From the NCBI GenBank assembly GCA_036501845.1, contig DASXZO010000150.1:1-32997 (forward strand): a stretch of 32,997 nucleotides of DNA, given 5' to 3'. The notes under the pieces are model-generated. The model was not told the origin of the DNA and did no database searches. It was given only the letters and a program-made list of their open reading frames with translations. This stretch comes from JBBREP01 sp036501845. GTDB lineage: Bacteria > Actinomycetota > Acidimicrobiia > IMCC26256 > PALSA-610. This document shows positions 1 through 8,307 of this stretch, piece after piece. Position 1 is the first letter of the stretch. Each line of letters begins with the position of its first letter. The position numbers and the translations under genes were made by a program.

Positions 1-1221
1 TCAGCTCGTGTGCACGGGCAGCTTCTCCCACCCGCGTGCAGTCGACGTGTGACCAAGTACGGCATTGTCGTAGTCGACATCCCAGTCGCTCCAGCGCTGG
101 AGCACCTCGTCGAGCGCCACACGGCCCTCGAGCCGAGCGAGCGCGGCGCCCAGGCAGAAGTGCAGCCCGTAGCCGAAGCTCAGATGATGCCCGGCTTCTC
201 GGCGGACGTGGAAGCGCTCGCCGTCGGGGAACTGCCGCTCGTCGCGGTTGGCTGCGCCGTTGAGCAGGAGCATCACGCTGCCCTCGGGCACCATGTGCCC
301 GTAGTGCTCCACGTCGCGCGCCACGTAACGCGCCTGCACCGGCGACGGCGCTTCGTAGCGCAACACCTCCTCGATGGCGGAGGGCACCAACGACCGGTCG
401 GCGGCCACTGCTCGGCGCTCTTCGGGGTGCTCGGCCAGCACCTTGCCGGTCCAACCGATCAGCCGGTTCGTGGTCTCGTTGCCCGCACCCGCGATGAGGT
501 TCACGTACGTGAGCACCTCGTCGCGCGACAGGCGCCGCGTCGCGCCAAGTTCGTCTTCGAACTCGGCCGTGAGCAGTTCGGTCATGAGATCGTCGGACGG
601 ATGGTGCGCTCGCCACTCGACGTACTCGGCGAACATCGCGGCGCTGTTCTCGGCGGTGATCGTCACCTCGGTGTTCGTCGCGGTCTGATCCCCGGAGTCG
701 AGTCGCAGCCCGGCATCGAGCTGATCGCGGATGGCTTCCTGATCCTGCTCCGGGATACCGAGCAGCATGCCGATCACGCGCATCGGCATCTGCGCGCCGA
801 GGTCGCGCACGAAGTCGAAGCCGCCAGTGCCCACGTACGGATCGAGCGCACGGGCGCAGAACTCGCGCACTTGCGGCTCGATCGCCTGCATCTTCTTCGG
901 GGTGAACACGCGCGACATCAACCCGCGGTGCACGTCATGCATGGGCGGGTCCTCGAACAGCACGAGGCCCGACGGCACTTCGAAGTCGGCGCGGATCAAC
1001 TCGAGGATCGAGCCGCGACCCGATTGGTACGCCTGCCAGTCGATCAACGCCGGTTCCACGTCGGCGAAACGACTCAGCGCGAAGAAGTCGTACTGCTCGT
1101 TGTAGTAGAGCGGCGCCTCGTCGCGCAGCTGCCTCCACACCGGGTACGGATCCGCGTCGATCTCGAAGTCGTACGGGTCGTAGTAGAGGCCGCGGGCCCC
1201 GGACATGGAGGTGGTGGTCAT
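1..1221 (-). CDS. cytochrome P450 (bacterial soluble class I type)
   Basis: This 406-residue protein is a complete soluble P450 mono-oxygenase with no membrane anchor. The proximal I-helix motif AGNET is at residues 246-250 (A246 to T250), the K-helix ExxR is E285-R288, and the heme-binding loop FGYGLHFCLG carries the axial Cys356. The family hydroxylates unactivated carbons using electrons from a ferredoxin and a reductase. No reductase is in the window, although a [2Fe-2S] ferredoxin is encoded at 16192-16521. The stop codon occupies the first three bases of the window, so the gene is complete. It is the last gene of the minus-strand run ALDH, DapB-like, SDR, P450, starting 13 bp after the SDR stop. 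The substrate is unknown; steroid or terpenoid hydroxylation is inference from context. It is clearly divergent from the two P450s at 10040 and 30537. Confidence 0.95.
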   Translation of the reverse strand: MTTTSMSGARGLYYDPYDFEIDADPYPVWRQLRDEAPLYYNEQYDFFALSRFADVEPALIDWQAYQSGRGSILELIRADFEVPSGLVLFEDPPMHDVHRGLMSRVFTPKKMQAIEPQVREFCARALDPYVGTGGFDFVRDLGAQMPMRVIGMLLGIPEQDQEAIRDQLDAGLRLDSGDQTATNTEVTITAENSAAMFAEYVEWRAHHPSDDLMTELLTAEFEDELGATRRLSRDEVLTYVNLIAGAGNETTNRLIGWTGKVLAEHPEERRAVAADRSLVPSAIEEVLRYEAPSPVQARYVARDVEHYGHMVPEGSVMLLLNGAANRDERQFPDGERFHVRREAGHHLSFGYGLHFCLGAALARLEGRVALDEVLQRWSDWDVDYDNAVLGHTSTARGWEKLPVHTS

Positions 1222-1234
1222 TGCTGCGATGACC

Positions 1235-2077
1235 TCACATACGGCCGAGCAGGAACTGCGCCACTGGCGTGGCGGCGGGGAACGAACCGGTCACACCCGA
1301 CGGGAAGTAACCGGCATCGGTGATGAGGGTCTGGCCGGTGATGACCGAGGCGGCGCCACTGCACAGGAACACGAGCGCGTAGGCCTGCTCGAGCGGCGTC
1401 GAAGCCTCGATGCCGACCTCGTCGCGGTAGTCCTGACCGAAGCCGAGCCACATGTCGGCGTTGGCACGCGCGAGCGGCGTGTCGGTCGGACCGGGACAGA
1501 TCGCGTTGATGCGGATTCCCTGCTTGAGGAATCCCATCGCCGATCGTGCCACGTATGCGCAGATCGCCTGCTTGCTGAACATGTAACCCGACATGTAGAA
1601 GTCGGCGTCGTGGTGGGCCTCCACCCACTCGACCGCGCTGTCGAAGTCGGGCGTGTCGAGGTACTCGTGCAGCACACCGAGGTTCGCCTCCCAACCGAGG
1701 CCGGCGGCCGACGAGATGAAGCCGATCGCGCTCGCCTTGCCGAGCGCGCTTTTCTCTTGCAACCGTCCGATCAAGTGGCGATGACCGATGAAGTTGATCT
1801 TGTCGATGTTGGGCGTGCCGTCGGCGACGCCCGCGCACGAGAAGAGCGCGTCTACCGGACCGTCGATCTGCTCGACCGCGGCGTCGATCGACTTCTGCTC
1901 GCCGAGGTTCACGTGGATCGAGGTGACGCCGGCCTGGGTCACCTCGGCGAAGTCGAGCACCACGACGTCGGCGCCGGCGTCCTGCACGAGCTGGGCAACG
2001 CCCGCGCCCATACCGGTGGCGCCGCCCACCACGACCGCGCGCTTGCCGTCGTAGCGAAAGCTGTCGAACAGTGACAT
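1235..2077 (-). CDS. short-chain dehydrogenase, 3-alpha-hydroxysteroid dehydrogenase-like
   Basis: This is a 280-residue NAD(P)-dependent alcohol dehydrogenase of the SDR superfamily. The cofactor loop GGATGMG is at 18-24, the catalytic serine is near 122-123 (ISSAAG), and the YxxxK pair is Y165 and K169 within GYMFSKQ. The roughly 30-residue insertion (about 128-160) between the serine strand and YxxxK resembles the 3-alpha-HSD/carbonyl reductase branch (HsdA type), which oxidises 3-alpha-hydroxysteroids; that assignment is from remembered family architecture. I chose the ATG at 2077 because AAGGAG lies 8 bases upstream. The open frame continues to 2233 but that extension has no family-like sequence. 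It sits between the DapB-like gene and a P450 and may oxidise an alcohol made by a P450. Confidence 0.92.
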   Translation of the reverse strand: MSLFDSFRYDGKRAVVVGGATGMGAGVAQLVQDAGADVVVLDFAEVTQAGVTSIHVNLGEQKSIDAAVEQIDGPVDALFSCAGVADGTPNIDKINFIGHRHLIGRLQEKSALGKASAIGFISSAAGLGWEANLGVLHEYLDTPDFDSAVEWVEAHHDADFYMSGYMFSKQAICAYVARSAMGFLKQGIRINAICPGPTDTPLARANADMWLGFGQDYRDEVGIEASTPLEQAYALVFLCSGAASVITGQTLITDAGYFPSGVTGSFPAATPVAQFLLGRM

Positions 2078-2159
2078 CACATCTCCTTGATACGGGCGAG
2101 GGTTCGCAACCACTCGGTCATGGTCTTGGTGTGCATCTTCGGGTTCGTGCACCTCGCCA

Positions 2160-3203
2160 TCATGCCCGCCCAGCCGGGGTGATCGCCGGAAGGTCGGCGG
2201 TGGCGAGGATGCCCGGCGGTGCTGCACACACATACGGCACCGCGTTCACCGGGCGGTGTGCCGTGTATCCCGGCGTGAACGCGCCGAGGTCGTCGAGCGC
2301 CACCGGGAAGTCGATCCGCACGTCGAGCGGGGCGTCGCCATGCACCTGCACGCGCCAACCCGTCGACTGCAGCTCCCACGCCGGATCCACGTCGGCGGTG
2401 CAGTACCACGTGGGCCGGAGCCGCACGACGTCGCGACCCTGGCTGCGCCCCACGATCGTCGTCCGTTGCGCCGCCACCGTGCCCGCCTCGATGCGGCCGG
2501 CCGCGATCGTGGTGGCTGAGCGGGCAACGGCCACCTCGCCGTCTCCGATCCACTCGTCGACCGGCCGGCCGGCGGCCCGGGCGAGCTCGGTGAGCGCAGG
2601 TGCGAACGCGCTCACGAGCGCGCCGGCGCGCCTCGCGTCGTAGGCCTCGGGCGCCCGGCCGAAGCCCATCAGTTCGAACAGCAGGTGCGGCGAGTCGCGG
2701 CGCGACAGGTCGGCGAACTCGTCGATCTCCACCAAGTCGACGCGGCGTTGCAGCGAGAGCAGAGCGAACGGAAGCGCATCGGTGATGAAGCCGGGGCTAC
2801 TTCCCGTGGCATAGATCGACGACCCGCCGCGCGTGCACGCCTCGACCACGCGCGCACGCGCCGGCTCGCCGAGCGGTCGCCCGCCGTCGTGCAGCTCGCC
2901 GCAGGTGGTCACTACGTTCGTGCCCCGTTCGAGCAGCGCGACCAGGTCGTCGACATCGAGCGCGCGGGGCATGTAGAGCGCGCAGTCGGCGTCGCACTCG
3001 ATCACCTTCTCCCGGTCGGCCGAGGCCGTCACGCCGATCGGGTCGACACCCGCGAGCACGCCGGCGTCGACGCCGTCCTTCGCCGGGTCGTACACCAGCA
3101 CACCCGCAAGCTCCAGTGCGGGATGAGCGATGACGCCCTGGAGTGCGCGCATGCCGATGTTGCCCGTCGCCCACTGGACGACACGAAGCGGAGCGTCGGT
3201 CAA
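2160..3203 (-). CDS. DapB-fold (dihydrodipicolinate reductase-like) dehydrogenase
   Basis: This 347-residue protein begins with a Rossmann strand and a nucleotide-binding loop (WATGNIG, residues 11-17). It resembles the NAD(P)H-dependent proteins annotated as dihydrodipicolinate reductase-like or 2,4-diaminopentanoate dehydrogenase-like, which are common in actinobacterial lipid and steroid catabolic clusters. It is not a true lysine-pathway DapB, which is about 250 residues. Its reaction is unknown. The start is a TTG at 3203 whose bases overlap the TGA of the upstream aldehyde dehydrogenase gene (3200-3203), suggesting translational coupling. The next in-frame ATG would remove the nucleotide-binding loop. 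The downstream SDR begins after an 82-bp gap that carries only the SDR ribosome-binding site. Confidence 0.9.
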   Translation of the reverse strand: MTDAPLRVVQWATGNIGMRALQGVIAHPALELAGVLVYDPAKDGVDAGVLAGVDPIGVTASADREKVIECDADCALYMPRALDVDDLVALLERGTNVVTTCGELHDGGRPLGEPARARVVEACTRGGSSIYATGSSPGFITDALPFALLSLQRRVDLVEIDEFADLSRRDSPHLLFELMGFGRAPEAYDARRAGALVSAFAPALTELARAAGRPVDEWIGDGEVAVARSATTIAAGRIEAGTVAAQRTTIVGRSQGRDVVRLRPTWYCTADVDPAWELQSTGWRVQVHGDAPLDVRIDFPVALDDLGAFTPGYTAHRPVNAVPYVCAAPPGILATADLPAITPAGRA

Positions 3204-4663
3204 GCCGGCTCCGCAAATGTCTTTCGCTCGAGGAACTCGTCGAGGCCGGCCGCGCCCATCTCGCGCCCGATGCCCGACTGCTTGTAGCCGCCGAACGGAG
3301 AGTCAGGGCCGTAGTAAATGCCGCCGTTGACGCTCATCGTGCCGCAGCGAATCCGTCGCGCGACGCCGAGCGCCCGCTCGCGGTCGGCACTCATCACCGA
3401 CCCCGACAGCCCGTAGATCGAGTTGTTGGCGACACGCACCGCGTCGTCGTCACCGTCGTGCGGCAGCACGACGAGCACTGGGCCGAACAATTCGTCCTGC
3501 GCCACCTCGGCGTTCTCGTCGACGCCGGCGAGCAGCGTCGGCTCGTAGAAGTAGCCCCGTGCGAGGTGGTCGGGCCGCTTGCCGCCGATCACGGCCTTGG
3601 CACCGGCGGCAACCGCGCGGTCGACGTAGCCGGCCACCTTGTCGCGCTGGCGCGCGTTGATCAGCGGCCCCATCATCGTGTCGAGATCGCTGGGGTCGCC
3701 GTACACGACGCCTTCGAGCACGCCGCGCGCGGCCTCGATCGCGTCGTCGTAACGGGCGCGCGGCACCACCAGACGCGACGTGATCGCGCAGCCCTGACCC
3801 GAGTGCGACACCGCGGCAAAGGAGCAGAACATTGCGGCGAACGCCGGGTCGCCGTCGTCGAGCAGCACGAAGGCCGACTTGCCCCCGAGCTCGAGGAACA
3901 CGCGCTTCACGGTGGCGCTCGCGGCGGCCATGATCTGGCGGCCGACCGCGGTGGAGCCCGTGAACGACACCACGTCGACGTCGGGATGCGTGGTGAGCCG
4001 CACGCCCACCTCGGTGTCGGACGACGTGATCACGTTCACCACTCCGGCCGGAATGTCGGTGTGCTCGGCGATCAACTTGCCGAGCGCGAGCGTCGACCAC
4101 GGCGTGTCGGGCGCACCCTTGAGCACCGTGGTGCAGCCCGCGGCGATCGCGGGCGCCAGCTTCGCCAGCGCGAGCTGGATCGGATAGTTGTAGGCCGCGA
4201 TCGCCGCGACCACGCCGGCCGCTTCCTTCTCGACCCACCGGTGGTTCTGCAGCCCGAATGCCTCGCGGTCGCCGAGGTCCTCCACGAAGTCGTAGTGCTC
4301 GAGCAGATCGGCGTACCAGCGCACCACCTCGGTGGGCCCGTCGAGCTGGGCCTGGTAGGTGATCTGGAGTGGCGCGCCCACCTCCTGCACGAGCACCTGG
4401 CGCAGCTCGTCGGCGTGCTCGAGGAGTGCGGCGTGCAGCTGGCGCAGGCAACGCACCCGCAAGTCGCGGTCGCGCGACCAATCGGTGTCGTCGAACGCGC
4501 GGCGCGCCGAAGCGATCGACCGGTCGACGTCCTCCACCGTCGCGTCGGCGGCAACGCCGAGCTTCTCCTCCGTGGCCGGGTTGATGTTGTCGTACACCCG
4601 GCCCGCCGTCGCGCCCACCAGCGCGCCGTCGATCAGCAGCCGCTCTTCATGCTCGATCGTCAC
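3200..4663 (-). CDS. aldehyde dehydrogenase (NAD(P)+-dependent)
   Basis: This 487-residue protein has the standard ALDH length and fold and oxidises an aldehyde to a carboxylate. Catalytic residues are in place: N159 (YNYP), K182 (LKGAP), E258 (FLELGGK) and nucleophile C292 (GQGC). The NAD-binding FTGSTAVG is at 234-241. I chose the GTG at 4663 (VTIEHEER) because AGAGG lies 9 bases upstream and the protein then has family length. The frame stays open to 4951, but that extension reads through the promoter region and is low-complexity. The leader immediately upstream (4673-4713) matches the leader of the FadD3-like gene at 22733. It is the first gene of a four-gene minus-strand operon and is divergent from the acyl-CoA dehydrogenase operon. 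Confidence 0.94.
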   Translation of the reverse strand: MTIEHEERLLIDGALVGATAGRVYDNINPATEEKLGVAADATVEDVDRSIASARRAFDDTDWSRDRDLRVRCLRQLHAALLEHADELRQVLVQEVGAPLQITYQAQLDGPTEVVRWYADLLEHYDFVEDLGDREAFGLQNHRWVEKEAAGVVAAIAAYNYPIQLALAKLAPAIAAGCTTVLKGAPDTPWSTLALGKLIAEHTDIPAGVVNVITSSDTEVGVRLTTHPDVDVVSFTGSTAVGRQIMAAASATVKRVFLELGGKSAFVLLDDGDPAFAAMFCSFAAVSHSGQGCAITSRLVVPRARYDDAIEAARGVLEGVVYGDPSDLDTMMGPLINARQRDKVAGYVDRAVAAGAKAVIGGKRPDHLARGYFYEPTLLAGVDENAEVAQDELFGPVLVVLPHDGDDDAVRVANNSIYGLSGSVMSADRERALGVARRIRCGTMSVNGGIYYGPDSPFGGYKQSGIGREMGAAGLDEFLERKTFAEPA

Positions 4664-4672
4664 GTTCTCGTG

Positions 4673-4713
4673 CCTCTTCTTCGCTTCGCTCACAGGCCGG
4701 CGGGCCCCCTTCG
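4673..4713 (-). repeat. type B leader repeat, copy 1 (before ALDH)
   Basis: Read on the minus strand, this 41-bp stretch runs from CGAAGGGG through GTGAGCGAAGCGAA to AAGAGG and ends 9 bases before the ALDH start. It matches 22685-22726 on the plus strand with a handful of substitutions and one indel. The AAGAGG end supplies a Shine-Dalgarno-like purine tract. Copy 2 lies directly before another start codon. Confidence 0.75.
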
Positions 4714-4768
4714 CTGGCGCGCACGCTCGCACGGCTTCCAGCACCGCTCTGTCGGGGTTACCGTACGC

Positions 4769-4783
4769 GAGAATGGCTCTCTC
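4769..4783. promoter_or_regulatory. predicted shared operator, site 1
   Basis: The sequence GAGAATGGCTCTCTC fits GRRAA-N5-YTYYC and is preceded by GC. It lies almost midway between the divergent ALDH (GTG 4663) and acyl-CoA dehydrogenase (ATG 4886) starts. On the minus strand the hexamer GCGACA (4794-4799), an 18-bp spacer and CATTCT (4770-4775) could form a promoter whose -10 overlaps this site. A second inverted half-site, TTCTCGCG, is at 4801-4808. The operator role is inferred from recurrence. Confidence 0.55.
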
Positions 4784-4846
4784 CACAAACGCGTGTCGCG
4801 TTCTCGCGCGGGTACGTCGAAGCTCGTCGTGGGGAGGGTCGAGGCA

Positions 4847-4884
4847 GCCCCTCGGGACGCGAGCCGCAGGCGAGCGGGGGTGGA
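4847..4884 (+). repeat. type A leader repeat, copy 1 (before acyl-CoA dehydrogenase)
   Basis: This 38-bp stretch starts GCCCCTCGGGA, contains GCGAGCCGCAGGCGAGC and ends GGGGGTGGA, two bases before the ATG at 4886. It is identical at 37 of 38 positions to 24814-24851, which sits just before the thiolase start at 24854. The GGGGGTGGA end could serve as a ribosome-binding site, so the unit looks like a duplicated translation leader. Confidence 0.85.
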
Positions 4885-4885
4885 G

Positions 4886-6040
4886 ATGAGCGCGAGCCGT
4901 ATCGCCGACTTTCGGGCCGAGCTCACTGCGTGGCTCGACGCGCACCACCACGAGTTGGAGCCCACGTTCGCGCCACCCGGAACGCTCGACGACGAGATCG
5001 CGCAGATGCAGCGCGTGAAGGCCGCGCTCTACGAGGCCGGGTGGATGCGCGACGGATGGCCGGAGCGGGTCGGCGGCCGCGGCGGATCGCCGCTGTTGCG
5101 CACCGAGCTCGGTGCCGCGCTCGCGGCGCGCGGCCTCACCGATCCCGGGCTGTTCTCGCTCATCGAGGTGCTGGCGCCCACACTCATCGACTTCGCACCA
5201 TCGGAGCTCGCGGCCACGATGGTGCCGCGCCTGCTCTCAGGTGAGGAGATGTGGTGCCAGGGGTTCTCCGAGCCGGGCAATGGCAGCGATCTGGCCGGTC
5301 TGGCATGCCGCGCGGTGCCCGACGGCGACCCTGAGACCGCGTCGACCTGGATCGTCAACGGCCAGAAGGTGTGGACGAGCCTCGCCCAATACTCGTCGCG
5401 CTGCGTGCTGCTCACGCGCACCGGCAGCAAGGAATCGCGCCACCGCGGTATCACCGCGTTCTTCGTCGACATGGACACGCCCGGCATCACCGTCGCACCG
5501 ATCGAGATGCTGAACGGTGAGCGCGAGTTTGCCGAAGTGTTCTTCGACGACGTCGCAGTACCGGCGGCGCGGATGATCGGCGACCTCCACGGCGGGTGGG
5601 CAGTGGCGATGAGCATCCTTCCCTACGAACGTTCGTCGTGCTTCTGGCAACGCATCGCCTACCTCTACGAACGCCTCCAACGCCTGGTACGCGCGGCGCC
5701 CCTCGACGATCGCACGGCCGAAATCGTCGGCGACGCCTACGTGCAGTTGCACATGGTGCGATCCCGATCGCGCGCCACGCAACATCGTCTCGACGACGGC
5801 GCGGTGCTCGGCGCCGAGACGTCGATCGACAAGGTGCTCGTGGCGTCGGCCGAACAGGTCGTGTACGACGCGGTACGCCGCCTCCTGCCCGAGACGATCG
5901 CGCTTGACGACTCCCACGCCGGCGACCAGTGGCGCCGCGAGTACCTGTACTCACGGGCTGCGACCATCTACGGCGGCACCGCCGAGGTGCAGCGCAACAT
6001 CATCGCCCGCCGGCTCCTCGACCTCGGTGACGAAGGCTGA
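4886..6040 (+). CDS. acyl-CoA dehydrogenase, large (FAD/catalytic) subunit type
   Basis: This 384-residue FadE-type flavoprotein introduces a 2,3-double bond into an acyl-CoA. The FAD/substrate loop WCQGFSEPGNGSDL is near 123-136, NGQKVWTS near 158-165, and the C-terminal YGGTAEVQRN is conserved. The position used as catalytic Glu in medium-chain enzymes (YEGT) is Gly here, so the likely base is E248 in LPYERSS, equivalent to the helix-G Glu of isovaleryl-CoA dehydrogenase; that mapping is inference from motifs. I chose the ATG at 4886, which lies just behind the type A leader repeat; the open frame extending back to 3143 is a spurious extension. Its stop shares one base with the start of the smaller partner, as in actinobacterial FadE heteromers for steroid side chains. 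Confidence 0.93.
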   Translation: MSASRIADFRAELTAWLDAHHHELEPTFAPPGTLDDEIAQMQRVKAALYEAGWMRDGWPERVGGRGGSPLLRTELGAALAARGLTDPGLFSLIEVLAPTLIDFAPSELAATMVPRLLSGEEMWCQGFSEPGNGSDLAGLACRAVPDGDPETASTWIVNGQKVWTSLAQYSSRCVLLTRTGSKESRHRGITAFFVDMDTPGITVAPIEMLNGEREFAEVFFDDVAVPAARMIGDLHGGWAVAMSILPYERSSCFWQRIAYLYERLQRLVRAAPLDDRTAEIVGDAYVQLHMVRSRSRATQHRLDDGAVLGAETSIDKVLVASAEQVVYDAVRRLLPETIALDDSHAGDQWRREYLYSRAATIYGGTAEVQRNIIARRLLDLGDEG

Positions 6041-6984
6041 TGGTGATGGACCGCGCCGAACGGGAACTGCTCGCCGCGACCGTGCGCGACGCAGTCGCGG
6101 AAGTTGGCGACGCCGACCCGGTGCTCGCCGAGCTCGGCTGGCCAGAGATGCTCGCGAACGAGCCCGACGCGGCGATCGCAATCGTGTTCGAGGAGCTCGG
6201 TCGGAGCAACGCCCGCGCAACGGTGCTCGACGATGTCGTGCTCCACGCGGTCGGCCTCGAAGCAGGCACCGAGCGCGCCATGCTCCTGCCTCCGTTCGGT
6301 ACCGCAGCGGTCGAGGTTCGCGGCGGAGTTCTCGTGGGCCTGGCGTCGCGCCGCGTCACCACCGCGGCCGAGGTCGCGGTGGTCCACGGTGATCGGCTGG
6401 AGGTGGTGCCAATCGACGCGGTCGAGCTGCAGCCTGTGCGCGGTATCGACCCCGACGCGGGCCTGTGCATCGCGCGCATCGCCGTCGAACAACCGGCCGC
6501 CATCCTTCAGCGTGCGCTCGCTCCCGCGGCATGGGACGATGCCGTCGCGCTCGCACGCCGCGCCGTCGCGCATGAGATGGCGGGCGCGAGTCGCACGATG
6601 CTCGACTTGGCGCGTACGCACGCGCTCGAGCGCGTGCAGTTCGGGCGACCGGTCGCGCGCTTTCAAGCCGTGCGACACCGGCTTGCCGAGGCCCTCGTGG
6701 CGGTGGAAGCGCTCGACGCGGTGCTCGGCGTCGCGGCCGATGAACCCGGTGCGACCACCGCGGCGCTCGCCAAGGCCGTCGCGAGTCGCACGGCGCGCAC
6801 CGTCGCCGCGCATGCGCAACAGGTGCTCGCGGGCATCGGCTTCACCACCGACCACGCGTTCCACCGCTCCTTCAAGCGCACCATCGCGCTCGACGGCTTG
6901 TTCGGCTCGGCCGACACCATCACCCGCGAGCTCGGCCAGTCACTGCTCGCCGACCGCGCGGTCCCCACACTGGTGCAGCTCTAA
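6040..6984 (+). CDS. acyl-CoA dehydrogenase, small partner subunit type
   Basis: This 314-residue protein keeps the C-terminal helical ACAD domain (RVQFGRPVARFQAVRHRLAE and a region around GIGFTTDHAFHRSFKR). It has a poorly conserved N-terminal and beta domain and lacks the FAD loop WCxGxSEPxAGSD. This is the pattern of the short subunit in heteromeric FadE enzymes of mycobacterial cholesterol catabolism, so it probably pairs with the protein encoded at 4886-6040. The ATG at 6040 overlaps the upstream TGA by one base (TGATG), which couples translation; a second ATG at 6046 is also possible. The substrate is unknown. Confidence 0.9.
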   Translation: MVMDRAERELLAATVRDAVAEVGDADPVLAELGWPEMLANEPDAAIAIVFEELGRSNARATVLDDVVLHAVGLEAGTERAMLLPPFGTAAVEVRGGVLVGLASRRVTTAAEVAVVHGDRLEVVPIDAVELQPVRGIDPDAGLCIARIAVEQPAAILQRALAPAAWDDAVALARRAVAHEMAGASRTMLDLARTHALERVQFGRPVARFQAVRHRLAEALVAVEALDAVLGVAADEPGATTAALAKAVASRTARTVAAHAQQVLAGIGFTTDHAFHRSFKRTIALDGLFGSADTITRELGQSLLADRAVPTLVQL

Positions 6985-6986
6985 GC

Positions 6987-7001
6987 GGAAACGCCCTTCT
7001 C
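6987..7001. promoter_or_regulatory. predicted shared operator, site 2
   Basis: The sequence GGAAACGCCCTTCTC, preceded by GC, lies in the 48-bp gap between the ACAD pair and the Rieske oxygenase gene, 31 bp before its GTG. It fits GRRAA-N5-YTYYC and suggests that the Rieske gene has its own regulated promoter although it follows the ACAD genes. Confidence 0.55.
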
Positions 7002-7032
7002 TTTTTTTGAGATTCGTGCTACCGTCGCCGTC

Positions 7033-8307
7033 GTGCCGCACTACCCGAAGCCGGCCGAGGGCAGCTGGACCGAGCACTATCCCGAGCTCGGCACCGGTCC
7101 GGTGTCGTACGACGACTCCACATCGCCGGAGTATTACGAGCTCGAACGGGGGGCGATCTTCCGTCGCTGCTGGCTGAATGTCGGGCGCGTCGAACAGCTC
7201 ACCCGCAAGGGCGGCTACTTCACCCGTGAGATCGACGCCGCGGGAACGTCGATCGTGGTGGTGCGCGGGATGGACGACGAGGTGCGCGCCTTCCACAACA
7301 TCTGCCGCCATCGCGGCAACAAGCTCGTGTGGCAGGACTACCCGCAAGACGAGACAAGCGGCGCGTGCCGCCAGTTCCAATGCAAGTACCACGCGTGGCG
7401 CTACGACCTCGAGGGCAACCTCACGTTCGTGCAACAGGAGCAGGAGTTCTTCGACCTCGACAAGTCGGAGTACGCCCTTGCTGTAGTGCGCTGCGAAGTG
7501 TGGGAAGGCTGGATCTTCGTCAACTTCGACACCAGCGACACCACGTCATTGCACGAGTATCTCGGTGAGCTCGGCAAGGGCCTCGAGGGTTACCCGTTCC
7601 ACGAGCTCACGCAGGTGCACCGCTACCGCGCCGAGGTAAAGAGCAACTGGAAGCTCTTCATCGACGCGTTCGCGGAGTTCTACCACGCACCGATTCTGCA
7701 CTCCGGCCAGTACGAGGCCGAGGAAGCCGCGAAGGTCGCGAGCTACGGCTACGAAGCGCTTGCGTACGGCATCGACGGGCCGCACAGCATGGTGTCGTCG
7801 TGGGGCGGCATCTCGCCGCCGAAGGATCTGAGCATGGTGAAGCCGCTGGAGCGCAAGGTGCGCAGCGGTCTCTTCGGACCGTGGGACGCGCCCGACATCG
7901 GGCTTACCGAGATGCCACCCGGTATCAACCCGTCGCGTCACAAGCGCTGGGGCCAGGACAGTTTCGTGTTCTTCCCGAACTTCATGATTCTGATCTGGAA
8001 GCCGAACTGGGTGCTCACGTACCACTACTGGCCCACGTCGTACAACACCCACATCTTCGAAGGCGCGTGCTACTTCAAGCCGCCCACGAACGCGCGTGAA
8101 CGTCTCGCGCAGGAGTACGCGGTTGTGTCGTTCAAGGAGTACGGACTCCAAGACGGCAACACGCTCGAAGCGACGCAGTCGATGCTCGAGGCCGACACAC
8201 CCGTGCGTTCGTTCCCGCTGAACGACCAAGAGATCCTCATCCGTCACCTGCATCACACGGTGCGGCGCCACGTCGACCACTACAGCGCGAGCGCGAGCGC
8301 GCAGTGA
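7033..8307 (+). CDS. Rieske non-heme iron oxygenase, alpha (terminal oxygenase) subunit
   Basis: This 424-residue protein is a ring-hydroxylating-type oxygenase. The Rieske [2Fe-2S] ligands are C91-x-H93 and C117-x2-H120, and the mononuclear iron motif DAFAEFYHAPILH (211-223) supplies H218 and H223, with D211 as the probable bridging residue. No beta subunit gene is adjacent, so it may be an alpha-only oxygenase. Electrons must come from elsewhere; the stand-alone ferredoxin at 16192-16521 is a candidate. The GTG start at 7033 follows an AT-rich stretch with no clear ribosome-binding site, so the message may be leaderless. Its TGA overlaps the GTG of the next gene by four bases. The substrate is unknown, and I do not see grounds to call it KshA. 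Confidence 0.94.
   Translation: MPHYPKPAEGSWTEHYPELGTGPVSYDDSTSPEYYELERGAIFRRCWLNVGRVEQLTRKGGYFTREIDAAGTSIVVVRGMDDEVRAFHNICRHRGNKLVWQDYPQDETSGACRQFQCKYHAWRYDLEGNLTFVQQEQEFFDLDKSEYALAVVRCEVWEGWIFVNFDTSDTTSLHEYLGELGKGLEGYPFHELTQVHRYRAEVKSNWKLFIDAFAEFYHAPILHSGQYEAEEAAKVASYGYEALAYGIDGPHSMVSSWGGISPPKDLSMVKPLERKVRSGLFGPWDAPDIGLTEMPPGINPSRHKRWGQDSFVFFPNFMILIWKPNWVLTYHYWPTSYNTHIFEGACYFKPPTNARERLAQEYAVVSFKEYGLQDGNTLEATQSMLEADTPVRSFPLNDQEILIRHLHHTVRRHVDHYSASASAQ

Noticed and set aside
10..1323. Plus-strand open frame antisense to the first P450
   Set aside because: It has no recognisable domain and the opposite strand encodes a complete P450.
3143..4885. Upstream extension of the acyl-CoA dehydrogenase frame
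   Set aside because: It is antisense to the clear ALDH gene and crosses the divergent promoter; family alignment and the leader favour the ATG at 4886.
4664..4951. N-terminal extension of ALDH to give 583 residues
   Set aside because: The extra 96 residues do not look like ALDH sequence, overlap the promoter and repeats, and a good ribosome-binding site precedes the GTG at 4663.
7033..8307. Naming the Rieske oxygenase KshA
   Set aside because: Rieske and iron motifs are generic, and no adjacent KshB-type reductase or other steroid-ring genes support that specificity.
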